Of a stretch of DNA of 64,000 nucleotides, positions 42,870 through 51,959 are shown piece after piece (position 1 is the stretch's first letter; the number at the start of each line of letters is the position of its first letter). This DNA is from Pseudomonas baltica (GTDB lineage Bacteria > Pseudomonadota > Gammaproteobacteria > Pseudomonadales > Pseudomonadaceae): positions 6,263,001 to 6,327,000 of the forward strand of contig NZ_CP134771.1 of the NCBI RefSeq assembly GCF_031880315.1, in the 5' to 3' direction. The notes beneath the pieces were generated by a model. The model worked only from the letters and a program-made list of their open reading frames with translations. It searched no databases and was not told the origin of the DNA. Made by a program: the position numbers and the translations under genes.

Positions 42870-44780
42870 CTACAAGGAGATCCGCAATCCCAGGGTGCCT
42901 TGCAGGGATTGCTCGGCCACGCTGTCGAGATTGCGGCTGTAACCGGCGCTCAAATAGACCTGCGTGCGGCTGTTCAGGCGCGCCGCGACACCGCCGCCCA
43001 GGTCCAGCGTGGTGCTGCGCTGGCGGGTGTGCAGGGTTTCGGCGTGGTCATAGGTGACGCCGTCGTCGCCACCCGAGGTGTGCCACAGGTCGGTACGTAG
43101 ATAAGGCTGCATCGGTACGCCGCGGATCTGATAGTCGCCCAGCAGCCGTGCACCGAGGCGACCGCGCCACGTGGTCGGGTTATCGAAGGCCACCTTGGCG
43201 ACCGCGTCATGGCTGGCGTCAAGGTCGACGCGTTGCGCGACCAGTTGCGCTTGTGGCTCGACGCGCCAGTGATCGCTGATGCGCAGGGGATAGCCGACTT
43301 CGGCGGACGCACTCACCCCATGGCCGTCCAGATTCAGGGTCAGGCCACGCTCTGAGCGGCTGCGACCATCATAGCGAGTGCCCATCAGTACCAGATCCAG
43401 ATATTGCTCCTGGGGGCCGATCAGGCTCCAGTAGGCCCCCAGGCTGTCCCCATCCAGACGCAACCGCCCTGCGTGGGTGTTATCGAAGCCCAAGGCAAAG
43501 CCTTTGACGTCGCCGCTCATGTGCGCATGGCTGACGAACACCCCGGCGCGCTGCCAATAGCCATCGTCATTCAAATGGGCATACAGGTCGTGGCCCACCT
43601 GATAGCCATCGATGCTGGCGTTCAGGCTCGGCGCCGCGTCGCCGGCCCAGCTCTGACGCAGGCTGTTGCCGAACACCCGAGCCCAGCCGGCAGGAACCCA
43701 TCCAGCCTCGTGCAACAGGCGCTGGCTGCCCTGGCGCTCGTGGAAAGTCCCCAGGCTGGTTTGTGCCAGCAGCGCCGCGGCAGGAGGGATGACGCTGTAC
43801 AGCGGCACCTCGACGCGATAGAGAGCGATGCTTTGGCCAGCGGCGGCCGCCGGCAAGGCGGGGGTGCCGACGGCCGCGATCGGCGCACTTTGCGCCACGG
43901 GCTCGGCAGGTGTCGAGGGGTCAGCCGAATCCCCAGGCGTGCTCGGCGTGCTCGGCGTCGCCGCCACCGGCAGGGCCACCACGCTGGAGCGCAAGTACCA
44001 GCTGTTCTCGCTGCCGGCCGTGATGCCGCCCTTGAACAGATAGTATTGATACGCGCCGGCGGACACCGCGCTGGCCAGGGAAAAGGCACCGTTGCTGCTG
44101 CTTGCGCCGTTATTGGCCTCGACCACCTGGATGCCGTTGGCGGTAGTCAGGGCACCGGTGCCATTAAGGTTGACCACGCTAATTGCCGTGCTGCCGCTCA
44201 ATGTCCCTTGGGACACCACCAGTCGGTCGGACGCGGCACCGTCGCCGGCGAGTACGCTTTGCAACCGTAATTGGCCATTGCTGCCGACATAGTTGCCAAC
44301 GATAGTCAAGCGATCGTCGGCGCGGCTGCCGCTGGTGGTCAGGTCGATAAGCCCGGCGTTATCGACGCTGACGTTCTGACCCGCGGTAAACGCAGCGACG
44401 GCGCCCTGGCTGGAGCTCAATACGCTGGTGCTGTCGATCACAAGGTTGCCGGTGCCAGTGCCACTGTCGCCCAGCACTAGTCGGTCATCCAGGTCCAGGG
44501 TCGAGCCGTTGTCGAGGTTGACCTGCTCGAAATTGCTGTAGCGCGCACCGGAGCGGCTGGTGGTGCGATCAAAGGTCAGGGTGTCGATGCCCGTGCTGCC
44601 GTCGATCCCCGCGCTGCCAGCCAGCAGGCTCTCGGTGAGGCCGCTGAGCAGCACGCTGTCGGTGCCGTCGCCCATTTGAATGGTGCCGGCGATGGTGCCG
44701 CCGTCACGCCAAACCAAGCGGTCGTCGCCAAAGCTCATCAGGATGTTGCCGCCCACGCTACCGCCGCTCACGGTGACCAC
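42870..44780 (-). CDS. Autotransporter (type V secretion) passenger and beta-barrel, N-terminus lost by frameshift
   Basis: Open frame of 636 residues. The first ~270 form a Gly/Asp/Ser/Thr-rich beta-helical passenger (GGTIAGTIQMGDGTDSVLLSG and similar turns). A Pro/Ala/Ser linker follows (about 275-305). The C-terminal ~280 residues are an autotransporter beta-barrel (RVFGNSLRQSW, HDLYAHLND, QVYLSAGYSRNLDS, ending GTLGLRISL). The only in-frame early start is a GTG at 44780 with no signal peptide. The signal lies upstream in another frame (44782-44895). The sequence as given cannot yield an exported protein without a frame change. Its role when intact is likely surface adhesion or similar. 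Confidence 0.82.
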   Translation of the reverse strand: MVTVSGGSVGGNILMSFGDDRLVWRDGGTIAGTIQMGDGTDSVLLSGLTESLLAGSAGIDGSTGIDTLTFDRTTSRSGARYSNFEQVNLDNGSTLDLDDRLVLGDSGTGTGNLVIDSTSVLSSSQGAVAAFTAGQNVSVDNAGLIDLTTSGSRADDRLTIVGNYVGSNGQLRLQSVLAGDGAASDRLVVSQGTLSGSTAISVVNLNGTGALTTANGIQVVEANNGASSSNGAFSLASAVSAGAYQYYLFKGGITAGSENSWYLRSSVVALPVAATPSTPSTPGDSADPSTPAEPVAQSAPIAAVGTPALPAAAAGQSIALYRVEVPLYSVIPPAAALLAQTSLGTFHERQGSQRLLHEAGWVPAGWARVFGNSLRQSWAGDAAPSLNASIDGYQVGHDLYAHLNDDGYWQRAGVFVSHAHMSGDVKGFALGFDNTHAGRLRLDGDSLGAYWSLIGPQEQYLDLVLMGTRYDGRSRSERGLTLNLDGHGVSASAEVGYPLRISDHWRVEPQAQLVAQRVDLDASHDAVAKVAFDNPTTWRGRLGARLLGDYQIRGVPMQPYLRTDLWHTSGGDDGVTYDHAETLHTRQRSTTLDLGGGVAARLNSRTQVYLSAGYSRNLDSVAEQSLQGTLGLRISL

Positions 44781-44781
44781 G

Positions 44782-44895
44782 TCATTGCCACCGCTGACGC
44801 TGGGTGGGAGAGAAGCTGCAGGCGCCGTAGGCGGCCTGGGTCAACACCGCCAATGAGGTCAGGGTCGCCAAACCTGAAACTTTCAATACACGCAT
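44782..44895 (-). pseudogene. Signal-peptide fragment of the frameshifted autotransporter
   Basis: ATG at 44895 follows AAGGAAGGCGAGCGG and encodes a clear signal peptide (MRVLKVSGLATLTSLAVLTQ, then AAYGAC). It then runs out of frame and stops at 44782, two bases before the GTG of the main frame. Moving by one base in the C-rich stretch near 44806-44815 joins the signal to SVSGGNDVVTVSGG of the passenger. A one-base indel, real or from assembly, is the simplest cause. Confidence 0.8.
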
Positions 44896-45031
44896 CCGCT
44901 CGCCTTCCTTGTTCAAAGTTGGGAGCGGTTCACTGCGAATAGACCGGCAGCTCCATACCCAGAGTTCCTGTAGTCCTCAGGTATAGGCGTACATCAATCC
45001 AGATACAAACTAGTAGTTTTGTGAGCTTGAC

Positions 45032-45940
45032 TCAGGAGGCTTTTTTTGCTCTGCGAGTCGCCGGCTTCGCAGCCGGCGCGGCTTTGGTAGCACGCTTGCG
45101 CGGTGCGGCGGCTTTAGCGGGGGCTTTGTCCTTGGTCGCCTTGGTGGCGGGTTTGCCGCCCAGGCTGCGTTTGAGCAGCTCCGTGAGGTCGATGACATCT
45201 GCGGTTTGACGCGCGTCTTCGGGATCGCCGGTCTCGACGTCCTCGATCTTGCCGTCGCGAGCCTTCTTGTCGACCAGGGCCATGATCTTTTCTTCGAATT
45301 GATCGACGTAGTCCGCCGGCTGCCAGTCGCCACTCATGTCGTCCACCAGGCGTTGCGCCATGTCCAGCTCGCGCTTGCTGAGCTCGGCCTTTTTCACCGC
45401 ATCGCCGAGCTCCAGCGTCGCCAGCTCGCGCACTTCGGCAGGCCAGCGCAGTTTCACCAGTACCAAGGCATCATCCAGCGGCATGACCGCCGCCAGATAT
45501 TGCCGGGTGTGCAGCACCACTTGGGCCAGGGCGACCTTCTGGCTGCGGATCAGGGTTTCGCGCAGCAGCGCATAGACTTTCTCGCCACGCTTATCGGGCG
45601 CCAGGAAGTAGGGCGTATCGATGTTTTGCAGCGGGATCTGGTCGCTGGCGACGAAGGAAAAGATCTCGATGGTCTGGGTCGAGACCGGGTGGGCCGAGCG
45701 AATTTCCTCTTCGCTGAGCACGACGTAACGGCCTTTTTCGTATTGCACACCCTTGACGATGTCTTCCTTGTCCATCTCCTCGCCCGTGACCTTGTTGATG
45801 CGCTTGTAGCCGACCGGGTCCATGCTGCGTTTGTCGAGCCAATCGAAATCGACGCCCTTGGAGGCCGTGGCCGATACCAGCGCCACAGGGATGTGTACCA
45901 GCCCGAAACTGATCGCGCCTTTCCAGATTGCCCGTGCCAT
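45032..45940 (-). CDS. ku: Non-homologous end-joining protein Ku
   Basis: Bacterial Ku homodimer subunit, which binds DNA ends and brings in LigD. The 302 residues begin MARAIWKGAISFGLVHIPV, the standard Ku start. GYKRINKVTGEEMDKEDIVKG is another hallmark of the core domain. The C-terminal ~50 residues are a Lys/Ala-rich basic tail (KRATKAAPAAKPATRRAKK), known in other Ku proteins to bind DNA. Upstream in-frame sequence before the ATG at 45940 is leader. No ligD is present in the window, so the ligase must lie elsewhere. Confidence 0.94.
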   Translation of the reverse strand: MARAIWKGAISFGLVHIPVALVSATASKGVDFDWLDKRSMDPVGYKRINKVTGEEMDKEDIVKGVQYEKGRYVVLSEEEIRSAHPVSTQTIEIFSFVASDQIPLQNIDTPYFLAPDKRGEKVYALLRETLIRSQKVALAQVVLHTRQYLAAVMPLDDALVLVKLRWPAEVRELATLELGDAVKKAELSKRELDMAQRLVDDMSGDWQPADYVDQFEEKIMALVDKKARDGKIEDVETGDPEDARQTADVIDLTELLKRSLGGKPATKATKDKAPAKAAAPRKRATKAAPAAKPATRRAKKAS

Positions 45941-46292
45941 TGCCAATACCTTTCGCCAGAGTGGAAGTGATGAACAGGTGACATTCAGGTGCGGCCACAA
46001 GTTGCAGATGCTTCGCTTTGGCGCGCACGGCCATGCAAATTGCAGGGACGAAATTCGGCCATCGTGCAATGCGCATGCTGGCTTTTTAGCAAAGTCTCAA
46101 GTTTATGGCGCAACCCATTGATATATATGGTGCAGATGAACGGTATTAGCGCAGGCATGGAACCTGCTGCTATACAGCAAGAGTCCACGGACGCGTTCAT
46201 GTCGAACGAGCACTGGTGACAGTTAGGCTGCGGTTTGCCGCCTCTGTTCCCCGCGGGTGCCACGGACTCTGAAATTACAAGGAGATGTCGCT
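45941..46292. other. 352-base gap between divergent ku and the DUF1652 gene
   Basis: It should hold both promoters. An AT-rich patch (TTGATATATATGG near 46118) is a candidate core promoter. AGAGTCC near 46170 and GGACTCT near 46264 are weak inverted words. No gene or known RNA was recognised. Confidence 0.5.
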
Positions 46293-46565
46293 ATGCTGTC
46301 CACTTTAGAACTTCGCAACATTATCGAAAGCAGCTTCCTGCCCATGCGCTGCCAATGCACCCAGGCTCAGGATAAATCCCTGACGGTACGGGTGTACGAT
46401 CAAAAGACCGATCACATCGACTTGACGGTTACCGGCATCAGCACCCAATCCTTGACCAGCAGCCGCGCCATTTCCAACTTGGTAGCGGGGCTGCGCAGCA
46501 ACCTGGCCATCAATCACCAGAAAGGTCGCATCGAACAGGCCAAGCGCGCCAGCGCCAGCCTCTGA
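46293..46565 (+). CDS. DUF1652 domain-containing protein
   Basis: Small Pseudomonas-specific protein of 90 residues. It opens MLSTLELRNIIESSFLPMRC and contains KSLTVRVYDQ and TGISTQSLTSSRAISNLVAGLR, all typical of DUF1652. AAGGAG lies 8 bases before the ATG at 46293, a strong ribosome-binding site, which decides the start. The basic C-terminal tail (KGRIEQAKRASASL) is variable in the family. Function unknown. It has its own terminator. Confidence 0.9.
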   Translation: MLSTLELRNIIESSFLPMRCQCTQAQDKSLTVRVYDQKTDHIDLTVTGISTQSLTSSRAISNLVAGLRSNLAINHQKGRIEQAKRASASL

Positions 46566-46596
46566 CGGGCTACCCGACCCCGGGCCGATAACAGAC

Positions 46597-46631
46597 GAGC
46601 CGCCGACACTCTCAAGTGTCGGCGGCTTTTT
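46597..46631 (+). terminator. Terminator of the DUF1652 gene
   Basis: AGCCGCCGACACT and AGTGTCGGCGGCT form a perfect 13-base stem with a CTCA loop and TTTTT after it. Confidence 0.95.
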
Positions 46632-46664
46632 GCTGTTCAGGGGTTCTCGCGAGGCCTCGCAGGA

Positions 46665-46940
46665 TCAATCCCGGTAGAATACCTGCACCAGGTGATAACC
46701 GAACTTGCTCTTGACCGGACCGTGCACTACGCGCAGAGGCTTTTTAAAGATGATCTGGTCGATAGCGCCGATCATCTGCCCTGGCCGTATCTCGCCCAGA
46801 TCGCCACCGCGCTTGGCTGAAGGGCATAGGGAGAATTTTTTCGCCAACACATCGAAGGCTTCGCCTTTGGCGATGCGTTGCTTGAGTTGTTCGGCCTCGT
46901 CGCTGGTCTTGACGAGGATGTGCCGGGCTTGTGCTTTCAT
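46665..46940 (-). CDS. ppiC: Peptidyl-prolyl cis-trans isomerase PpiC (parvulin)
   Basis: Minimal cytoplasmic parvulin of 91 residues, nearly the length of E. coli PpiC (93). Conserved active-site and fold residues are visible in ARHILVKTSDEA, KKFSLCPSAKRGGDLGEI and KFGYHLVQV. It speeds proline isomerisation during folding. It lies just downstream of the hybrid kinase, with 38 bases between, so it may share its transcript. Confidence 0.93.
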   Translation of the reverse strand: MKAQARHILVKTSDEAEQLKQRIAKGEAFDVLAKKFSLCPSAKRGGDLGEIRPGQMIGAIDQIIFKKPLRVVHGPVKSKFGYHLVQVFYRD

Positions 46941-46978
46941 GGGCGTGCTTGCTTTGTATGGAGGGGGGGCGCAGGGGG

Positions 46979-48682
46979 CTACGCGTTGATCATGTCGCGA
47001 ATCTTGTTCGCCAGGACGTCAATGGTAAAGGGTTTGGCGACCATGTCCGTAGCGTCGTCGAGAAAATGTTGCTTTTCGGCGGCTTTTTCGGCGTAACCGG
47101 TCATGAACAGTACCTTGAGCCCCGGCCGATGCTGGCGGGCGATCTCCGCCAACTGCCGGCCATTGAGGCCCGGCAACCCGACATCGGTGACCAGCAAGTC
47201 GATACGCAACGAGGATTCGAGCAGCGGGATGGCCGTGCGCGCATCGGCGGCGGGGTGACCACGGTAGCCCAGTTCGTCCAGCACGTTGAGCACCAGCATG
47301 CGCACCGCTTGATCGTCCTCGACCACCAATACGCTTTCGCCCTGCTGGGCGCGGGGGATGTTCTCTGGGGTCTGCAGCACGTTTTCGACCTGCACGGCAT
47401 CGGCATGACGCGGCAGGTAGAGGTGCACGCGGGTCCCGTGGCCGACCGTGCTTTCGAGGCTGACGTGGCCCCCTGATTGCTGAGCGAAACCGTAGATCAT
47501 CGACAGCCCCAGGCCGGTGCCCTGGCCGGTAGGCTTGGTGGTGAAAAACGGGTCGAAGGCTTTGGCCAGCACCGCTGGCGACATCCCCGAGCCCGTGTCG
47601 GTGACACTGATTATCACGTATTCGCCGGGCGCTACCGGCTCCATGCCCAATTGACGCAAGCTGCCATCGAGCACGCAGTTGGCGGTCTCGACGCGCAGGA
47701 TGCCACCGTCGGGCATGGCGTCGCGGGCGTTGATGACCAGGTTGAGCAGGGCGTTTTCCAGTTGATTGGCATCGGTGTCGACGGGCCAGATGTCGTGGCC
47801 GAAGCGGATGCGCAATTCGATGTGTTCGCCTTTGGTGCGGCTGAGCAACTCTTCGAGTGAGTGGACCAGTTGATTGGGGTCGATGCGCTGGCGATCCAGC
47901 GACTGGCGGCGCGAGAACGCCAACAGTCGATGGGTCAGGGCGGCAGCACGTTGCGCGGAGGTCACTGCGGCCTCGGCGAAGCGGGAAATCTCGGCGCTGC
48001 GGCCATTGGCGATGTAGCGCTGCATCAAATCCAGGCTGCCGATGATGCCGGTGAGCATGTTGTTGAAGTCATGGGCGATGCCGCCGGTCAACTGGCCCAC
48101 GGCCTCCATCTTCTGGGCATGGCGCAGGGCGTCCTCTGCGCGCTCGCGCTCTTGCATTTCTTCGTGCAACCGCTGATGCATCTCGGTGCTGGCCTCGGAG
48201 CGCCGTTGCAGTTCAGCCTGTACCTCAAGGCGCGCATTGGCGTCGATGGCAGTGACCAGAATGCCGCTGATCTGGCCACTCTCGTCGCGCACCGGGCTGT
48301 AGGTGAGGTCAAGCCATACCTGGGCTTCATGGTCGCCGCGCGGCAATGAAAAGCCCTGCTCGACATAACTGCGCACCTCGCCGCCGAGCACCGCCTGGTA
48401 GATCGGGTCGGTGAATGGCCGCAGCTCCGGCCAGATCAGATCGACCGGTTGTCCGAACGCACGGGGATGCTTGCTGCCTGCCAGCAGAGCGAAGCTATCG
48501 TTATATAGCTGGCACAACTGTGGCCCCCACAGCAGCAGCATCGGCATCGGGCAGTGGATGATCATATCCACAGCGGTGCGCAGGCTCTGCGGCCACTGCT
48601 CCAGCGCTGGCAGGGGACTGGCGCTGGCATGTAGCCTCGAAATGAGCGTGGCCGCCATGCCGCCCTCGGACAATCCTTTCAT
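46979..48682 (-). CDS. Soluble PAS-domain hybrid sensor histidine kinase
   Basis: Cytoplasmic hybrid kinase of 567 residues without membrane helices. An N-terminal PAS-like sensor (about 30-160) is followed by a short coiled coil, the phospho-acceptor domain ([14 protein letters not shown], His about 212) and the ATPase domain ([27 protein letters not shown]). A C-terminal receiver ends the protein (VLVVEDDQ, phospho-Asp in [10 protein letters not shown], Lys in MVAKPF). The ATG at 48682 lies 8 bases after AAGGG and is chosen over an upstream in-frame start. It is divergent from the pilus ATPase gene. The signal and partner are unknown. Confidence 0.9.
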   Translation of the reverse strand: MKGLSEGGMAATLISRLHASASPLPALEQWPQSLRTAVDMIIHCPMPMLLLWGPQLCQLYNDSFALLAGSKHPRAFGQPVDLIWPELRPFTDPIYQAVLGGEVRSYVEQGFSLPRGDHEAQVWLDLTYSPVRDESGQISGILVTAIDANARLEVQAELQRRSEASTEMHQRLHEEMQERERAEDALRHAQKMEAVGQLTGGIAHDFNNMLTGIIGSLDLMQRYIANGRSAEISRFAEAAVTSAQRAAALTHRLLAFSRRQSLDRQRIDPNQLVHSLEELLSRTKGEHIELRIRFGHDIWPVDTDANQLENALLNLVINARDAMPDGGILRVETANCVLDGSLRQLGMEPVAPGEYVIISVTDTGSGMSPAVLAKAFDPFFTTKPTGQGTGLGLSMIYGFAQQSGGHVSLESTVGHGTRVHLYLPRHADAVQVENVLQTPENIPRAQQGESVLVVEDDQAVRMLVLNVLDELGYRGHPAADARTAIPLLESSLRIDLLVTDVGLPGLNGRQLAEIARQHRPGLKVLFMTGYAEKAAEKQHFLDDATDMVAKPFTIDVLANKIRDMINA

Positions 48683-48767
48683 TGCATTACCCTTTATTTG
48701 CACGTTGGCCTGAAAAACCGCCAAGCTATAGCTTACTTCCTATCGATTGCCGCGCGGACTTTGCCCC

Positions 48768-49925
48768 ATGGATATCCAGGCCCTGTTGAAAACCCTCGTC
48801 AGCCAGGACGGCTCCGATCTCTATCTGTCCACAGGGGCGCCGCCTTGTGCGAAGTTCAATGGCGTACTCAAGCCGTTGAGCAGCGAATCACTCAAACCAG
48901 GCGAGATCGCCGCCATTGCCATGGACATCATGGACGCCGAACAGCGCCTGGAGTTCGACCGCGATCTGGAAATGAACCTCGCGCTGTCGATGCACGGCGT
49001 CGGGCGGTTTCGGATCAATATCTTCAAGCAACGCAACGAAGTGTCGATCGTCGCCCGCAACATCAAGCTCGATATCCCCAAATTCGAGGACCTCAAGCTG
49101 CCGCCGATCCTGCTCGACGTGATCATGCGCAAGCGCGGGCTGGTGCTGTTCGTCGGCGCCACGGGTTCTGGCAAGTCGACTTCGCTGGCGGCGCTGATCG
49201 ATTATCGCAATCGCAGCAGCAGCGGCCACATCATCACCATCGAAGACCCGGTGGAGTATATCCATCGCCACAAGAAGTCGATCATCAATCAGCGCGAAGT
49301 CGGCGTCGATACCCGCAGCTTCCAGGCGGCGCTGAAGAATACCCTGCGCCAGGCCCCGGACGTGATCCTGATCGGCGAAATCCGCGACCGCGAGACCATG
49401 GAGCACGCGCTGGCCTTCGCCGATACTGGCCACCTGGCGATCTCGACCTTGCACGCCAACAACGCCAACCAGGCGCTGGACCGGATCATCAACTTTTTTC
49501 CGGAAGACCGCCGCCCGCAATTGCTCAATGACCTGGGCAACAACCTGCAGGCGTTCGTGTCCCAGCGGCTGGTCAAGACCGTCGACAACAAGCGGCGGGC
49601 GGCGGTAGAGGTGATGCTTGGCTCTTCGACCATTCGCGACCTGATTCACCGTGGCGAATTCAGCGATCTCAAGGGCATCATGGAAAAGGCCGGTAACCAG
49701 GGCATGCAGACGTTCGACAGCGCGTTGTTTGATCTGGTCGTTGAAGGCGCTATCGACGAGGAAGAAGCACTGAAGAACGCCGATTCGCAGAACAACCTGC
49801 GCCTGCGCCTCAAGCTGCACGCCGACGGCGGCGCCACCCATACCTCGGCCCCGGCGGCGCCTACGCCGGTGAAGGAATTGCCCAAGGGCGACTGGGGGCT
49901 GGTCAACGACGAAGAGCAGCTTTGA
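48768..49925 (+). CDS. pilU: Type IV pilus retraction ATPase, PilT/PilU family (PilU-like)
   Basis: Hexameric secretion ATPase of 385 residues that powers or aids pilus retraction. It has Walker A GATGSGKST, the Asp box IITIEDPVEYIH, the Walker B region DVILIGEIRDRETMEHAL, and the His box HLAISTLHANNANQALDRIINFFP. The length and the acidic C-terminus fit PilU better than PilT. No pilT or other pil genes are adjacent, so it is an isolated copy. The symbol is inferred from family resemblance. Confidence 0.88.
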   Translation: MDIQALLKTLVSQDGSDLYLSTGAPPCAKFNGVLKPLSSESLKPGEIAAIAMDIMDAEQRLEFDRDLEMNLALSMHGVGRFRINIFKQRNEVSIVARNIKLDIPKFEDLKLPPILLDVIMRKRGLVLFVGATGSGKSTSLAALIDYRNRSSSGHIITIEDPVEYIHRHKKSIINQREVGVDTRSFQAALKNTLRQAPDVILIGEIRDRETMEHALAFADTGHLAISTLHANNANQALDRIINFFPEDRRPQLLNDLGNNLQAFVSQRLVKTVDNKRRAAVEVMLGSSTIRDLIHRGEFSDLKGIMEKAGNQGMQTFDSALFDLVVEGAIDEEEALKNADSQNNLRLRLKLHADGGATHTSAPAAPTPVKELPKGDWGLVNDEEQL

Positions 49926-49950
49926 CGGCAGAGGTATGCTGGGCCGTCGG

Positions 49951-50018
49951 ACCTCTTCGCGGGCAAGCCTTGCTCCCACGGTGTCAATTGTGGGAGCGAG
50001 GCTTGCCCGCGAAGAGGC
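49951..50018. repeat. REPIN between pilU and hbdH
   Basis: CCTCTTCGCGGGCAAGCCTTGCTCCCAC and GTGGGAGCGAGGCTTGCCCGCGAAGAGG are near-perfect inverted copies, the cleanest in the window. Confidence 0.9.
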
Positions 50019-50039
50019 CAATCCGGCTGACATCAGAAC

Positions 50040-50810
50040 TCAGCGCGCCAGCCAGCCCCCGTCGACATTCCACGCCGCCCCGCGGACCTGGTTGCCGGCC
50101 TCGCTGCACAGGAACAGCACCAGCTCGCCCAGGTGGCTGGGGGTGACGAACTCCAGTGACGGTTGCTTCTCGGCGAGCAGTTCGTGTTGCGCCTGCTCAG
50201 CGTCGACGCCCTTGGCGATACGCGCATCGATCTGCTGTTGCACCAGGGGCGTCAGCACAAAGCCTGGGCAGATGGCGTTACAGGTGACCTGGGTGGTAGC
50301 GGTTTCGAGGCCGATGACCTTGGTCAGACCAATTACACCGTGCTTGGCTGCGACATAGGCGGCCTTGCCGATCGAGCCGACCTGGCCGTGCACCGAGGCG
50401 ATATTGATGATCCGCCCCCAGCCACGCTCACGCATGCCGGGCAGGCTCAGGCGGCTGGCGTGAAACACTGACGACAGGTTGATCGCGAGGATGGCGTCCC
50501 ATTGCTCGACCGGGAAATCTTCGACCGCGTCGACGTGCTGGATACCGGCGTTATTGATCAAGATATCGATGCCGGCAAAGTCGTCGCGGGCGTAGTCGAT
50601 CATTGCGGCGATCTGCTGCGGATCGCTGACATCAGCCGGGTGGTGACCGACTTGCGTGCCATGCGCGGCCACTTGCGCGATGGCCGCGCTGGCATCGCCA
50701 AAGCCATTGAGGATGACATTGGCGCCGGCCTTGGCCAGGCACAGTGCGATGCCCAGGCCGATGCCGCTGGTAGAGCCGGTGACCAATGCAGTCTTGCCTT
50801 TCAGAATCAT
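50040..50810 (-). CDS. hbdH: 3-hydroxybutyrate dehydrogenase
   Basis: Short-chain dehydrogenase that interconverts 3-hydroxybutyrate and acetoacetate with NAD. The 256 residues start MILKGKTALVTGSTSGIGLG, the cofactor loop. NNAGIQHVDAVEDFP, the active site YVAAKHG and NAICPGFVLTPLVQQQI are close to known HbdH/BdhA. The C-terminal GAAWNVDGGWLAR is the family end. It is transcribed alone between two REP-bearing gaps. Confidence 0.93.
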   Translation of the reverse strand: MILKGKTALVTGSTSGIGLGIALCLAKAGANVILNGFGDASAAIAQVAAHGTQVGHHPADVSDPQQIAAMIDYARDDFAGIDILINNAGIQHVDAVEDFPVEQWDAILAINLSSVFHASRLSLPGMRERGWGRIINIASVHGQVGSIGKAAYVAAKHGVIGLTKVIGLETATTQVTCNAICPGFVLTPLVQQQIDARIAKGVDAEQAQHELLAEKQPSLEFVTPSHLGELVLFLCSEAGNQVRGAAWNVDGGWLAR

Positions 50811-50895
50811 TGCCTGTCTCCCGTCGTTGTTATCGTTCTGAGTGCTGTCTTTGTAGCAGCTGCGCGGGAAATCTGCCGTGTTCCATCGCAGATCG

Positions 50896-51837
50896 CTACT
50901 CGGCGAATACCAGGGCCTTGAGCCCGGCTTCGGGGTCGATGTCGACGAACTCCGGCGGATTTTCCAGGCGCTGCTGGAAGCGCAATTGCGGTGCTTCGGT
51001 GGCCATGCAGTCGATCAGGAAGTCCGCGCCCACCTGCGGGTCGTTGAGGCAGGCCAGTACCTGACCGCCCGCGCTGAGAACTTCCGGCAGGCGGCGCAGG
51101 ACCTTGCGGTAATCGTGAGTGAGAACAAAGCTGCCTTTCTGGAATGACGGTGGATCGATGATCACCAGATCGTATGGTCCGGCCTTGATCACCTTGCCCC
51201 AGGACTTGAACAGATCGTGGCCCATGAAGCTGACCTTGCTCAGGTCGTGATCGTTGAGGCGGTGGTTGTCGCGTCCGCGGCTCAAGGCGGCCTTGGCCAT
51301 GTCGAGGTTGACCACGAACGACGCTCCGCCAGCGATTGCCGCTACCGAGAAGCCACAGGTGTAAGCGAACAGATTGAGCACCCGCTTGCCTTGAGCGTTG
51401 GCCTGTACCCACTGACGGCCGTAGCGCATGTCCAGGAACAGCCCGGTGTTCTGCGAGCGACCGAGGTCCAGCTGATAGCGCAGGCCGTTTTCCTCGATCA
51501 CCCAGGGCGAGATGATTTCGCCGAGCAGGCATTCGGTAGGGCTGGCGGGCAGGTAGCGGTGTTGCAGCAGCACGGCCTTGCCGCCTGCCAGGGTCCAGGC
51601 CGGTTGGGCCGCCCACTGCAACAGCAAGGTCTTGAGCGCCTGCAGCTGCGGGGCCTGCGGCTCGCGAAACAGCGACACCAGCACCATGCCTTGCAGCCAG
51701 TCCACCGTCACCTGCTCCAGCCCCGGCCAGCGTTGCCCGCGACCGTGCAGCAGGCGCCGAGCCTCGCCGGTGGGCTGGGCGAGGGCGAGGGCGAGGTCGA
51801 GGTGTTGCTGCAGCACGGTCAGGGCGTCGGGCGTCAT
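50896..51837 (-). CDS. Class I SAM-dependent methyltransferase, RlmI/RlmK-like
   Basis: Protein of 313 residues with a Rossmann methyltransferase domain in the C-terminal two-thirds. GLFLDMRYGRQWV and VLNLFAYTCGFSVAA form the SAM-binding motif I region, and YDLVIIDPPSFQKGSF is motif IV of the RlmI/RlmK rRNA m5C/m7G methyltransferases. It lacks the N-terminal PUA domain of RlmI, so the RNA target is uncertain. The gene begins 23 bases after a REP-bearing gap and stands alone. Confidence 0.87.
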   Translation of the reverse strand: MTPDALTVLQQHLDLALALAQPTGEARRLLHGRGQRWPGLEQVTVDWLQGMVLVSLFREPQAPQLQALKTLLLQWAAQPAWTLAGGKAVLLQHRYLPASPTECLLGEIISPWVIEENGLRYQLDLGRSQNTGLFLDMRYGRQWVQANAQGKRVLNLFAYTCGFSVAAIAGGASFVVNLDMAKAALSRGRDNHRLNDHDLSKVSFMGHDLFKSWGKVIKAGPYDLVIIDPPSFQKGSFVLTHDYRKVLRRLPEVLSAGGQVLACLNDPQVGADFLIDCMATEAPQLRFQQRLENPPEFVDIDPEAGLKALVFAE

Positions 51838-51906
51838 GGATAGCGTTCACAGGCAAAAACAGGGGCGCGCATTCTAGCGGGTTTAACGCAAATCGGGTGG
51901 CTCCCC

Positions 51907-51949
51907 CCGTGGGAACGGGCTCTGCCCGCGAAAGAGCCCGCTCCCACAA
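51907..51949. repeat. Short REPIN between the methyltransferase and the acyl-CoA synthetase
   Basis: CCGTGGGAACGGGCTCTGCC and AGAGCCCGCTCCCACAAG face each other closely. Confidence 0.75.
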
Positions 51950-51959
51950 GGGACGGAGT

